From NCBI GenBank assembly GCA_022478985.1, contig JAKSZP010009238.1, positions 1 to 64,000 on the forward strand: DNA of 64,000 nucleotides, read 5' to 3'. Origin of the DNA: Massospora cicadina. Lineage: Eukaryota > Entomophthoromycota > Entomophthoromycetes > Entomophthorales > Entomophthoraceae. The notes beneath the pieces are model-generated. The model was given only the letters and a program-made list of their open reading frames with translations, was not told where the DNA came from and made no database searches. Position numbers and translations under genes: made by a program. This document shows, piece by piece, positions 11,312 to 22,030 of the stretch. The stretch's first letter is position 1, and every line of letters begins with the position of its first letter.

Positions 11312-12573
11312 TTCTCCTCAACATAATTTTCCCCAGCTCCGGTGTCAATCAAAGCTAGAACTTCACCGCAATCCCTTCCTTCATCCCCCACAAGCACATT
11401 GACGGGCAAAATCAGATAAGGATAAGATGAAGTAAGCGGTTTATTTTGAGGCACCGGATTCACCATCTTCTTGAGAAAATTATAAGGAGCCTTCTTATTC
11501 TGAGCCTCAGGATCCTAAGCGGTAATCTCAATGGGAATCCCTGTCTCCCGCACCTCAACCATACCTTCCTCCACATAGCTAAACCCCTTAGAACCATGTA
11601 TGGGCTCTGAACCTGCCCTTCTTCCACCACTCTGTCCTCGGAATCCCCCTGGGGGTCGCACAAAATCCTGACGGGCCCATAACAAACTCAAATGTCGCTC
11701 TACCTGCAAGGCTAAACCCACCTCTTCCTCCAACGTCGCTGCAGGTTTCACCGCTGCAATTGCCAATAATAAATCAGCTTGCAAGTTTTGGCGAAACATG
11801 CGTGGAAGCTGAGACTCAGGTGCCTTAGCTGCTCTTGCCAATGCGCGGAACATCTGGCCATACTCCTCCACTGACTTCTTCCCTTGACCACACTGCAGTA
11901 ACGCCGCCCAGGCCGAATCCTGCGCCTCATCTGGACATGCTCCACGGTCAATCCAATCCAGACATTCCTCCACCAATACGGGTAACCCTGACTGTTCTTC
12001 TAAAAGTTCTCGCATCCAGTTTGACTGCTTTACTGGAAGTGCCAACAGAACTTGACTTAACTGCAAGGCAAATGAATCCTCTCCACCCGCTGCCTTTGTC
12101 AAACGTCCCTGAAACTGAACCTGGCTAAATGTCTGGTGGATCAGTTCCAAGTCTTCCGAATTTAAAACCGTGGGAATTCTTCCTTTGTCCTTCCCAGGCC
12201 CTACCACTTTCCCACCATCCCGGGACACACACTCTAAAGCCTGGTATAATTTATGAAGCAAAAAAACGGTGGAGAATATCACCATCAAAAGTGTTGCAGT
12301 ATGGTTATACCACATTGGAAACACAACTTCTTCTGGAACCTCTTTTGCTTGCCACCACAACGACAGGAAAGTAAATGAGTTCTGTTTAATGTAACGCACT
12401 GGCTCCTTCCAATGAGCCACGAATGAGTTGGGCAACAGGATCCATGTTAAAGACCATAGGGCTGACAGGACTCCTGATACTACTCTCCTGGTGCGCGCGC
12501 CACAAGATTGAACAAGCACCCCTGGAAGACAGTTGCAAGTATACTTAATCCCAGCAACATGCCTTGACTCCAA
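11206..12573 (-). pseudogene. Chromovirus gag and protease, one frame with a TAG stop
   Basis: Gag forms the particle and protease cleaves it. The capsid-like part includes SQVLLALPVKQSNWMRELLE and SVEEYGQMFRALARAAKAPE. There is no CCHC knuckle, as in Tf1-type Gag. Protease has ALIDTGAGENYVEEKW (DTGA) in the same frame, separated by a single TAG at about 11517. This points to a single Gag-Pol ORF, as in Tf1. The frame stays open upstream through the primer-binding site into the LTR up to 12573. The real start is uncertain; an ATG near 12314 is an alternative. Confidence 0.8.
12378..12387 (-). other. Chromovirus primer-binding site, self-complementary
   Basis: On the minus strand the LTR end TTACA is followed by TT and then AAACAGAACT. 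This 10-mer is the exact reverse complement of AGTTCTGTTT in the LTR (12753-12744), at the expected mRNA 5' end. No tRNA-like TGG start is present. This fits Tf1-type self-priming. Confidence 0.7.
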
Positions 12574-13215
12574 GACAAGGTATAGAGGGAGGCAATAGCC
12601 CTCCCAAGCTCACTCTCAAAGTCCAATTCTTGTTGATTTAAGCCAAACATGGCTGCAGTTAGGCAATATCTCTAAAAATAAACCCAAATTATAAATATAT
12701 GAATTTTAGGTTCTTTCATTTAATATTTAGTCAAGTTGATAGAAAACAGAACTGAGGAGCCTCCAGCTCCCAGTTCCTTCCCTATATACACATGCTAAAA
12801 GCTAAAATAAAATATAATATAAGCTTATGGTGCCAACTTGAATGATGTTTGGTGTAAACTTTACAGCAGGATCGCAGAATCTTTACTCAATGGTTTTGTG
12901 CCAGTTCCGATCCTCAACAGTTCCGCGCCAGTTCCATTTCGAATCCCAATTGAACCGCGAAACTCCCAAGCACCCGTTTCATTCCATTCTCGATTTGGAT
13001 CCAACTCAAATCTCGAAACTACCCATTTTACTCGTTTTCCATTTTGTTCCGACTTGGACGCCCATCTTGCTCCTTGGCCTACTCCAAGCTCTGGCCCCTT
13101 AGGCGTCCTTGCCAGAACCAACGCCCCCTCCTCCTCCATACATACAGACACAGCCTGCCCTGTTTTACCAAAGATCAGGGCAATGTGATGCTGAGGATAG
13201 ACCTCAACCCTCACA
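12390..13215 (-). repeat. 5' LTR of the chromovirus (826 bp)
   Basis: Direct repeat of 7361-8178, with TG...CA ends on the minus strand. It carries the TATA box and the presumed transcript start (12744-12788). CG sites are better kept in some places here and in others in the 3' copy, as expected if both copies lost CG sites independently after insertion. Confidence 0.9.
12744..12788 (-). promoter_or_regulatory. LTR TATA box and inferred transcript start
   Basis: TATATA (12788-12783, minus strand) lies about 35 nt upstream of AGTTCTGTTT (12753-12744). The latter is complementary to the primer-binding site, so it should be at or near the RNA 5' end. The spacing is right for a TATA-driven start. 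The start itself is inferred. Confidence 0.6.
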
Positions 13216-15793
13216 CCACCAAAGCATGGAGGGAGGGTGCAAGAGGGGAGACCATAGATAAAGCAAACATATCCCTAGACAAACTGAAGGGATGTGCCTG
13301 ATCCTGGCAAAGCAGACATTGCACCTTACGCCAGATTGCTTTAGATGTAGGGCACTTCTCCAGGCGGTGAAACAGCGTTCCTTACTGGCCACACACAACA
13401 CAGGATGAGTGCAAATTGTTAGAGCGCTTGGCAGTGCAGTACACCTGCCTCAAGCAGCGCCACAAATGGGAGCGGATATGAGGCTGCAGAAGAGGGTGGT
13501 GGGCGTTTTTCCAAATCGTTTTCTGGGATTCAAGAGAATAAGGGATGTCCATCATGTACAGGTAATCCACCCTGGTCAAGACATGGGGCCTCGTGGGTAT
13601 CAAGCCATCCAGAATGGGTAGTCCCTGTACCTCCTGTGTGAACTGAGGAGAGGGGCGCCCCCTCTGAGAAGTTTGTCCAAATATATGAATTTTCCACTCA
13701 GCACTCCATATGGAGAGGAGGATTCGTTTGAAGTGGGGTGCAGTTCCATGGGGACCTGCGGCCAAAGGATGGGAAGCCAGATACTTCATCAAAGAGTGAG
13801 GGTGTGATGGATTGGTAAGGCCCAGGGCATGGGAGAAGTTGGAGTGGGCCGCGCGGGACCAGTGTTGGGCTGGAAGGGTAGGGATGGTAACAGCAGTGAT
13901 CCAGGTGCCCAGGATTTTTGCAGCATAGGCCTTAAAGTTAAGCAGGCCCATGCCTCCACTATGGCGAGGGCCAAACATGACCTCTAGTCACACTGGAGGT
14001 GGGCAGCCTGACCAAAGCCACCCTTGAAGAAGGGCGTATAGTTACTTGAAGAAACCTGGGGAGAAGGCGATGGCGTGGGCCCCAAACCAAACTTTGGAGA
14101 GGAGCATAGAGTTGGCTAGTACAACCCTGCCAGTAAGGGAAGTAGGGTGGCTCTGAGGGAGGTGATGCGCTTCATCACGTTGTCCAGAATATGGCTTTCC
14201 ATCACCGTTAAGGCATACCCGCCAGCCTCCAACCACACCCCCAAGTGGCGGACTGGCCCAACAGTAGGGCGCGGCACAAAAGGGAGCACAAGTGGGGCAG
14301 TGTGAGATGGGCAGGGAAAGCAAGCGCGCGTGCTAGCAGATGGGGTGGACTGGAAACAGGGCGCTGAGGCCCAGCGGGTTTGATACCGACCAAGGAGAAT
14401 GATTTTGGTTTTGGAGGTGTTGAGTGCAGCATTACTTATCTGGGAGTAAACCTGGATAAGAGCTTCAAGCGTGCGTGCATCATGATTGTTAGACACCCCA
14501 ACCACACAGTCATCAGCAAACGCCAACATTTTGACCGGGGCTTGGCCTTGCACATGGACCCCAGCAAGGCAGGCATTCACGTTGCAAAGGAGTGGGTCCA
14601 GGCTGAAGTTATATAAGAGTGGGATAAGGGGTCCCCTTGGCGTAGTCCCCTTTGAGGGCGGACTATGTCCGTGAGAAAGCCAGGGCCACGCACAGTCATT
14701 ATGGCAGATTCTGTCAGCAGCATCACCCAACTGATAAAACGAGGGGGCAGGCGTTTTTGGTGGAGGCAGGCCCTGAGGTATTCCCAGTTTACTCTATCAT
14801 AGGCCTTCTGTTGGTCTAAAAATACAAGTGCACCAAAGGCTGTGGACTGACAGGCGTTGGCTACAGTGTGCACGTTGTCCCAAATCGACCTTCTGGGTAT
14901 GAAACTGAATTGTTCTGGGGAGATGGTAGCAGAGGCAACGATCCCTAGATGGTTAGCCATGATTTTAATCAAAATTTATGTGTCAGTGTTTGTTAGAGAA
15001 ATGGGGCGCCAGATGGCCAAGTCCAGCTTATCCCCTTTATTGTACAACGTTATCATGTAGGCCTCTTATCCTCCAGGGAGGAGGCGCATTTCCATTAGGC
15101 ATTGGTTCATTGAGGCAAGCAACAGTGGGGATAAATATTTGAGGTACTTCTTAAAGAACTCATAAGGAATGCCATCAGAACCAGGGCATTTCCTATTTGG
15201 TGCATCACGGACAGTGGACCAGAGTTCATCTGGAGTAATCAAATTCATCAACTCCAGGAAATGTGAAATGGTGTGGATGTGTGTGCTATCGAGAAAATTC
15301 GCCATTTTGGCTGGTGGAATTGGGTCAGATTGGTACAACTCGGAGTAATAGTTTTGTATCTCAATCACCACTTCAGCTGGCATATCCACTACGGAATTGT
15401 CTGGCCTTCGCACCTGTGTGCAGTCCAAGCTCTGGAGCGGTGCAAAGAATTTTCAAAAAAATTAAGCAGAGCATATGTCACCCACTGTGATGTGTTTAGC
15501 TCTGTACTGAACACAAACCCGATGCTTGTGTTACTGCTCAAGTGCGTTGAGGTGGGTGGCTACTCTCGCCCACTTGCGGCCCCAAGCAGGGCTGTAGCCC
15601 TTGGCTAAGACGTTGGACTCCAGGTGGGCCATCTCTGCCAGAGCGCGCGAGATGACCGCAGAGGCAGATTGTGAACATCGGGAGGACAGGTGGTGAGCCT
15701 GGCAGATTGTGTCCACCTTGAAGGCTGACCAGGTGGAAATTGGATCAGCGCAAAATGGTGCGATAAACTCTGGAGCTGTGGTCGCAGATTCCA
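13216..15793 (-). pseudogene. LINE B ORF2, reverse transcriptase part
   Basis: RT of the LINE without endonuclease. Landmarks in reading order are CPGSDGIPYEFF, SFIPRRSIWDN, LVFLDQQKAYDRVNWEYL, a QRGLRQGDPLS block and MLAFADDCVVGVSNN (FADD active site, about 14500-14545). The C-terminal zinc motif SSCVVCGQ begins at about 13400 and is broken at the chromovirus junction. Many stops and frameshifts. The 5' truncation at 15793 lies upstream of the RT core. Confidence 0.85.
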
Positions 15794-15810
15794 TAGACTT
15801 AGCTCCTGAT

Positions 15811-17333
15811 GCGCCTCTTATTTCATGGGTTTTAGCAGCTCAAATTACCTGTCATGAAGACATGAAGCTATTGAAACAATTGTCTCTTCCAGCTCATAGT
15901 CATTCCCTATATTCTTTTAGGTGGGTCTTATCTATTTTTGGTTTCAGGTGTGGGTTCCTCCTCCTTTTAGAGCTGAAGTGTTTTGGGCTCATTACAACCC
16001 CCCACAATCAGTCATCTGGATAATAAGAAATGTATCAATTTGATTAAGTTGACTTATAATTGGGTGGGCTTGTTGAAAGAAGTACCAGCCTGGATTGCCA
16101 ATTGCATTACCTGTGCATGGCTAAGTCAGATTGATCAAGAAGGAATGGTCTCCTTTACCCTCTACAACAGGCGGAGGGTCCATGAACATTGGTGTCCATG
16201 GATTTTATTGTCAAACTTCTTTGTTCTAATGGGTTCACTATGGTGATGGTAGTGGTCAATCGTTTTACGAAATTTGCCCTATTTATTCCATGCTCTTCCA
16301 TGATTTCATCAGAAGAAACTGCCCGTCTCTTTGTGCACCATGTGGTTTCTATGTTTGGTCTCCAGCAGGAGATTATCAGTGTCATGGTCCCCAGTTTACA
16401 GTGCAGTTCTAGAATGAGCTTTTTCCATTTTTAAAAATTACTCCCTGTCATTCCACAGCATATCATCCCCAGTCCAATGGACAAATCAAGTGGGTTAATC
16501 AAATCTTGGAACAGTCCTTGCATTGCTATGCTGAGGCCATGCAAGATACCTGGGCCAATGACCTTCCTCTCACTCAATTTGCTTATAACAATGGAACTTA
16601 TCCTCCTCAAAGTTTCCTCCTATGAAGCAACTTTGGGGTATAACCCCTCATTTTTGGTCAGTCATTGTCTGCGTTCAGAGGACCTATCTGCCAACAATCA
16701 TGCTGAGCACAGTTGGTCTACTCAGTCCTTGGTGTGGGAGCATCTCACTAAGGCTATCAATGACTACAAGCATTTTGTGGATCGAAAGTAACTTCCTGGC
16801 CATGATATTGTGGTGGGTTCATATGTCATGCTCAACATGTGCCATTTTAAATTGCAGGTACCCTCCCAGAAGTTTGCAAGCATGCGTTTGGGTCCCCACT
16901 TGGTGGAGGATGATTTGGGTAATGGTGCTTTCTGATAAAGTTGCCACCTAATTTTAAAAATACCAAAATCCATGTATCACATCTGTCCCCGTTCAAGGGG
17001 ACTATCCCCTCAGATCCTGAGCTAATAGCGATTGAGGATGCGGAGGAGGCCAAAGTGAAGAGTATTTTAGCATCCCGCAAATATTGGAGGTCAGTCAGTA
17101 TCTTGTTGCTTGGAAGGGTTATCCGCCCTATGAGAAAAGCTAGGTCAAGGCCTGTGATTGTCAAATTGCTGAAACTGGTTGAGGAATTTCATATGTTCCA
17201 TCCTGATGCTCCCCATCCTCCCCAAAAAGTTGCAACTTTAATGGATTCTCAAGTTGCCCAAGGCTCACAAAAATGTAGCTTTCATGCAGTTTTCTGGTGG
17301 TGGTGCCCCTCCTCTGGCAAAAGGAAAGGGTAA
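15811..17333 (+). pseudogene. Element 1 integrase and chromodomain-like tail
   Basis: It resumes element 1 after the second copy of the LINE B duplication. Integrase blocks are ISHLDNKKCINLIKLTYNWV with NCITCA (zinc-binding module), STMDFIVK-like sequence near 16200 (catalytic Asp), VVNRFTKFALFIPCSSMIS, and HPQSNGQI with NQILEQSLHCYAEAM. After KLPPNFKNTKIHVSHLSPFKG a chromodomain-like stretch follows: EEAKVKSILASRKY, then, in a shifted frame, LVAWKGYPPYEKS. Stops and at least two frameshifts break it. The open frame ends TAA at the LTR border. Confidence 0.8.
17319..17333 (+). other. Polypurine tract of element 1
   Basis: AAAAGGAAAGGG followed by TAA lies directly before the TGTTAGTCT start of the 3' LTR. 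It is the expected primer site for plus-strand DNA synthesis. Confidence 0.75.
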
Positions 17334-17335
17334 TG

Positions 17336-17889
17336 TTAGTCTAGGGGAACGTCCCTTTTTACATGGATCAGAAATTTTTTTCATTTTCAAATAAAAAGGG
17401 TCCAAAGAGGGCAGCTGTACCCTTGTCATCCAAGGCAACCTCGTCCATGTGGTAGACAAGCACTGGGTAACAGCACTCCCTCTGAAGATTCCTCCCCTGG
17501 TTCCAATGCTTGCCTCCACCAAATTAGTTTGCCAAATTGAGGAAATCTGCACCAAATTCATTGATAATCATCTTCCCCATGAGCGAGAGGGAATTCATAA
17601 AACTGATGGTGCTGAATCCTCAGAATCAAAGCTGACATGTCCAAAATCAACAGGAATAAAGCCTAATGGGCGAGAAACTAATAGTCAGAAGGAGACAAGT
17701 AACAAATTCTCAGTCAAATATACTGATGGCATCGATCCATTGTGCAGTACAATTACCAACGCTAATCTCTTAAAAATTGTTGGGGACAATCCCAATGAGC
17801 AGATATTGTCATCAGATACTGTCACTAATATTTTAAAACCCCATTTCAAAATTTTGGGATTGGTGCCCAATGGAACCCATTTGGCCTAA
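17336..17889 (+). pseudogene. ORF of unknown function inside the LTR (U3 side)
   Basis: About 180 codons read from the LTR start, with one frameshift near 17430. I do not recognise the product. Recognisable blocks are HVVDKHWVTALPLKIPP, STKLVCQIEEICTKF, SNKFSVKYTDG and SSDTVTNILKPHFK. The same blocks occur in frame in the 5' LTR (2503-3024) and on the minus strand in the solo LTR 18773-20197. Weaker forms occur in the solo LTRs at 22031 (LCHVVDEHWITE) and 25022 (SDLGHTMNERCVVA). It may be a real LTR-encoded protein or a chance open frame in related DNA. Confidence 0.45.
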
Positions 17890-18772
17890 TAACGCTATAG
17901 TGACCAGATGTGGGCGGGTTGGCATCCCAAACCCATTTCTGACCCATTGGGACTGCCCCTATGTGGGGTGCCCTGGGAGATTTCCATTGCCCATCAGGTC
18001 AGATGCCATTATGCTAACTGATGTAAATGTAGTAAAGCTTCAGGTCAGGCGTTCATGGACAAACTGATAGTGACTTCAGTTCGCTGCCAAATCCTTTTAC
18101 ATCAGTTCAGATTAGAATCATTTCCCACTCCCCGCAAATATTTTCCAGGTTAGGTCAAATTTGAGGGCCCCAATCTCATTGCTTTGACAAGCTGACCTTA
18201 ATTGAACACGTTTTAATCAGTCACATTGCACTGATGAAATTGTTGGTTAATTTCTTAGGCTTTTACTTTCAATGAAATTCCCACAAGTACCATTATTTTT
18301 ATTTTTACATCAATTCTTCTTGCCAATTTCCCAATGGCGCTAACTTGTTGGCCCGTCAGCCACTATACTGAATTGGCTATACCAGTTTTGATGGTCATAT
18401 TTGCTCTCAACATAGTCAACTGGATCCAGAGTGCAAGAAATTTTTGGAATCTAATCCCATTCTTAATCTATCCACTACCAGGATATCAGAATCCTGTGGG
18501 CTCACATATCTCATCTTTAAGCAAGGATTTCCCCCTTGTCTCTGCTTTGGTGATGACCCTTCCATTGAAAACCCCAAAGCAGTTAATCCAGTAGTACAAT
18601 CCCTGCATCAAGGCCAGAAGGGTATGTGGTTGCATCTATTTGGTTCATTGTTGGTTTCCTTTTCATGCTCACCGTACATTAACAAGTCATTGTTGCCCAA
18701 CTTCTCACACCATACAACGTCATTTGAGTGACAATGACACAGGCATTCTGTCTTGCTTTTTGGGTGATTATG

Positions 18773-20197
18773 TGTCATGAAATTAAAGAGTAAGTTTAGA
18801 TTAGCCTGCCAGTTAAGATGCGTGAGCACCCAAAAAGCAAGTCAAAATGCCAGTGGCATTGCCGCTCAATTTGACGTTGTATGGAGCTTCAAATTGAGTC
18901 ATAATGACTTGTTGATGTAAAACGAGTGTGAGAAGGAACCTGATAGTGAACCAAATGGAAAAAACCCTAGACACTGAAGGTCTTGCTGCAGGGGTTTGTA
19001 CTACTGGGATTGGCCTCTACAGGGATGCTGGTGGGTTGGTTTGTTACCAATGTAGAGATAAGAGGGCGGATCCTTGCTTGAAAATGGTTACTATAAGGCC
19101 ACAGGATCCCAGAATATTGATAGCAGATAGTTTCAATAATGAAATTAAACTGCCAGAAGTTTCTTAAACGTCAATTAAGTTGGCTATGGTAGGAGTGATT
19201 GTAATCATCACAAAAGGTAATGTCCAACTGGTGTAGCGACTAACAGGCCACAAGGTTAGTGCCATCAGGACCTTAGCAAGAAGGATTTAAATAAAGTAAA
19301 AATTGGGTTTTTAGCATAAAATTATTGGAAAGGAAAATAATGAGAATCGACTAACAATTTTTTCAGTGCAATGCAGCTGATTAAATAGTGTTTGATTCGG
19401 TAATGGGTTCAAGCAGGGATTGGGGCCCTCAAATTTGACCTAAACTGGCGAATTTTTGGGGGAGAGGGGAAAATGATTTTAATTAGAACCAACATTGAAG
19501 GATTTGGCAGCAGGCTGAGTTTCTATTGGTAAAGCCGTGAACGCCTGGGATGAGTCTCAACTACATTTTTGTTGGTTGGTGCAATGGCATCTAGCCTGAC
19601 AAGCAATAGGAATTCCCTGGGGCCACCCCACATAGGGGCAGTCTCAATTGGTTGGAAACAGGTTCAGGATGCCCAACCTGCCTGTGCCCAGTTGCTGGGG
19701 CATTCATTTGACCAAATGAGTTATGTTGGCCACAACTCCTGATTCATTAGATAGGGTTAAATTATCTTCAAATGACCCTGAAGGTTCCATCTGCTTATTG
19801 GGGATCATCCCTAATGATTTTGAGAAGTTTGGCATCAGTGATTGTACTGTTAGCTGAGTCAGAACTGTCAACAATTCTGGCTGATAATTCAATGCTTGTC
19901 CCTTATTGACTATTAGTTTAACAATCATTGGGTTTTATCCCCATTGGTTTCAGACCTTTTATCTTTGATTTAGTAATTTCAGCACAGATCTCCTCAATTT
20001 GGTGGACAAGTTCAGCAGAAGTGAGTGTGGGTACTGGGGGAGAAATCTTTAGAGGGAGTGCTATTACCCAACGCTCATCTACCACATGGGTGAGGTCATA
20101 GGTGATAAGGGGTACAGCCGCCCTCTTTGGACCCTTCTTATTTGTATTTGGGAAAATCACTTGATCCACACAAAGGGGACATTCCCTGAGACTTACA
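18773..20197 (-). repeat. Solo LTR of the element-1 family (1425 bp)
   Basis: On the minus strand it begins TGTAAGTCTCAGGG and ends TTTCATGACA. It is flanked by the perfect duplication TTATG (18768-18772 and 20198-20202). It lies inside the 3' LTR of element 1, near the LTR end. No internal region is present, so it was left by LTR-LTR recombination. It keeps the LTR ORF block KKGPKRAAVPLITYDLTHV best of all copies. Confidence 0.9.
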
Positions 20198-20256
20198 TTA
20201 TGCATCCCAACTGGCAAGTCAGTCTAAACTTCTTATGCCATTTTTCTGACAATAAG

Positions 20257-21295
20257 ATACTATATAATATATATATAATGAGTTTTATTTCTATAAAGAA
20301 AAAGTAAGGGGTCAAAAAGGATATATAGAGATAGAAATTTTTAATAAAAGTAGGGAAAAGAGCCACTTTTCAAAAAATGAACTAATTATTCTTCTGGAGG
20401 GGATAACTGTGGGTAAAGTGTTTTTTGGAAAAAAAGAACCTTTTGGAATTTTTTTGAGAAAAAAGAACCTTCTTTAAAAAAGCTCTAAAATATGAAAGAA
20501 TTGAGAAATTTTGAATCATAAGTAAAACTCTTTTTGAAGTTGGTGCCATCTTCCACCCTGACTTATAGAATTTTGCTCACAAATACAAACTAAAGTTTAT
20601 ATTAATTGGGTCCAAGTGTAAACTATAAACAACTTAGAATATACAACGCTGAATATATTGTAAATGGCTATTATAAGTTGGTTCAAAATATGGCACTGAC
20701 TTCAAAAAGGGTTTTATCAAGGAGGCATAATTTTTTATTATTTCATACTTTTTAGAGCTTTTTTAAAGGAGGTTCTTTTTTCTATTTTTTTTCAAGAAGG
20801 CTCTTTTTTCCCAAAAAAATTTACCTCCAGTTATTTCACCCCCCCCAAAAAAAAATTGGTGCATTTTTAAAAATGACTCTTTACCTACTTTTATTAAATA
20901 TTACTATCTCTAAATATCCTTTTTTTACCCCTTACTATTTCTCTATAAAAATAAAACTCATTGTCTATACATTATATATAGTATCCAAAACAAATATACT
21001 AATAATTCATTTTGTTAAATTTAGTTGATTTTTATTGGTCAAATTATATCAAATTTACTAATACCATTTATATTACTTCATTTTATTAAATTTAGATGAT
21101 TTTATTGGTCAACATATGCAAAATTTATTGTTGCCATCTACAGTAATTTTTTTTAATTTGGTTGCTTATATTAGTCAATTTATGGAAAATTTATTGATCA
21201 CTATCTAAAATAATTCATTTTATCAAACTTAAATGAGGTTATTGATCAAATTATGCAAAAATGATAGCCATCTATAATGATTTAATCTTGTCCTG
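20257..21295. mobile_element. Foldback or long-TIR DNA element with subterminal tandem repeats
   Basis: A left arm (20257-20550) and a right arm (about 20690-20985) are inverted copies. Both carry ATAATGAG/CAATGAG-TTTTATTT, AGTAAGGGGT, TTAATAAAAGTAGG and CTTTAAAAAAGCTCTAAAA. They are separated by about 140 bp. The right arm continues into about four tandem ~70-bp units to 21295; the left arm continues, across element 1, into the units at 2353-2500. At the inner arm border TA steps (20258-20259 and 20982-20983) next to CTATATA could be an older border. No transposase is seen. Confidence 0.7.
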
Positions 21296-22030
21296 CTATT
21301 ATCTCATACTGCCTGGATTTTGAACATACCCCTTCCATAGGACATATACCAAAAGTGCTTCAAAGCTATCACTTCACTGATGCAGAATTAAGTTTAGCCA
21401 GAGCTATTTAGTTCCACAATTATCCATTGCTTCCAAACCCATTTTGATATCTATAAAATTAATGGTCAGAACTGGACCAATACTTACAAAAGTAAAATGG
21501 GACAAAATTGGAGCATCCTTTATTATTGAAAGAAAAGATCATCCAAATTGGTCCAGTGTTTTTAGAGTTATGCATGAACAAATTAGAAAAAAACATAAAT
21601 ACAGGTAAAATTAAGGACCTGTTCCTTTTTATAAAGTCATTTAAAAAGGAAAATATTTTAAATTTAACATATATATATCTATGTTTGTACACGCATTGTT
21701 AAAAACTACTGGACTAAACTTATAAAACTTTTTAAATGAAAGATGGGCTCCCATTTAGGTCCCAGTCTAATTTTTCAAGGATTGGTTTTATAAAAGAAAA
21801 AGATTTATATGTAAGAAGTGAAAATTTATATATGATTATAATAAATTAGCATATTGTTTTAACAGAGCTATTGGTGGGTTTTTAGTTTGATTTGATAGTT
21901 TAAATAAGTAATCATTTTTAGAACTGATATAATTTTTGTAGATGACATCAATAGGGCTTTAGTAATTGAACCTATTGACTTAACTAAGTACTTTTTTTCT
22001 GACATTTATTATTGGTAGATGGATGTTAAT
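21296..22030. other. AT-rich spacer, no recognised feature
   Basis: No gene, repeat family or RNA is recognised. A 77-codon frame on the minus strand (21459-21692) has no recognisable motif. The last five bases, TTAAT (22026-22030), are the left target duplication of the next solo LTR. Confidence 0.6.

Larger units (their letters stand above)
7361..13215 (-). mobile_element. Complete chromodomain Ty3 retrotransposon (Tf1/sushi-like)
   Basis: LTRs at 12390-13215 (5') and 7361-8178 (3') enclose gag, protease, RT, RNase H, integrase and a chromodomain, in that order, on the minus strand. The target duplication CCACC is at 7356-7360 and 13216-13220. The sequence outside it reads as uninterrupted LINE ORF2 when rejoined (compare 35837-35870). 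The LTRs are very similar and the coding region has only one in-frame stop and a handful of frameshifts. This is the youngest-looking coding element of the window. Confidence 0.93.
6964..15793 (-). mobile_element. LINE B, 5'-truncated LINE carrying a chromovirus
   Basis: The 3' end lies at the left (AT tail then TTGGGGAAGGCC on the plus strand), matching LINE C and LINE E. The 5' truncation is at 15793. A perfect 17-bp duplication TAGACTTAGCTCCTGAT flanks it (6947-6963 and 15794-15810). The chromovirus 7361-13215 sits inside it. Without that, about 2.97 kb of ORF2 remains, lacking endonuclease and ORF1. Confidence 0.9.
2501..20251 (+). mobile_element. Element 1: Ty3-type LTR retrotransposon with nested insertions
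   Basis: Two direct LTRs (2501-3989; 17334-20251 with a nested solo LTR) flank protease, RT, RNase H, integrase and a chromodomain-like tail on the plus strand. The element is bounded by the 5-bp target duplication ATAAG (2496-2500 and 20252-20256). LINE B is inserted between RNase H and integrase, and LINE B carries a complete chromovirus. Removing LINE B and the solo LTR leaves about 7.5 kb, a normal Ty3 length. All coding regions carry stops and frameshifts. Confidence 0.9.
17334..20251 (+). repeat. 3' LTR of element 1, split by a solo LTR
   Basis: It starts TGTTAGTCT and ends TTTCTGACA, like the 5' LTR. The part 17334-18772 is interrupted by an inverted solo LTR of the same family (18773-20197) and resumes at 20198 with a copy of TTATG. 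The last ~50 bp, CATCCCAACTGGCAAGTCAG to TTTCTGACA, match 3952-3989. The outer duplication ATAAG follows at 20252. Confidence 0.85.

Noticed and set aside
18928..19167. Plus-strand frame with CYQCRDKRADPC, at first sight a Cys-cluster protein
   Set aside because: It is the antisense strand of a solo LTR. The related stretch in the 5' LTR (3505-3868, minus) is broken and in mixed frames. Too little support for a gene.
21459..21702. Overlapping frames on both strands in the AT-rich spacer
   Set aside because: Short, low complexity, no motif, and no relation to other copies in the window.
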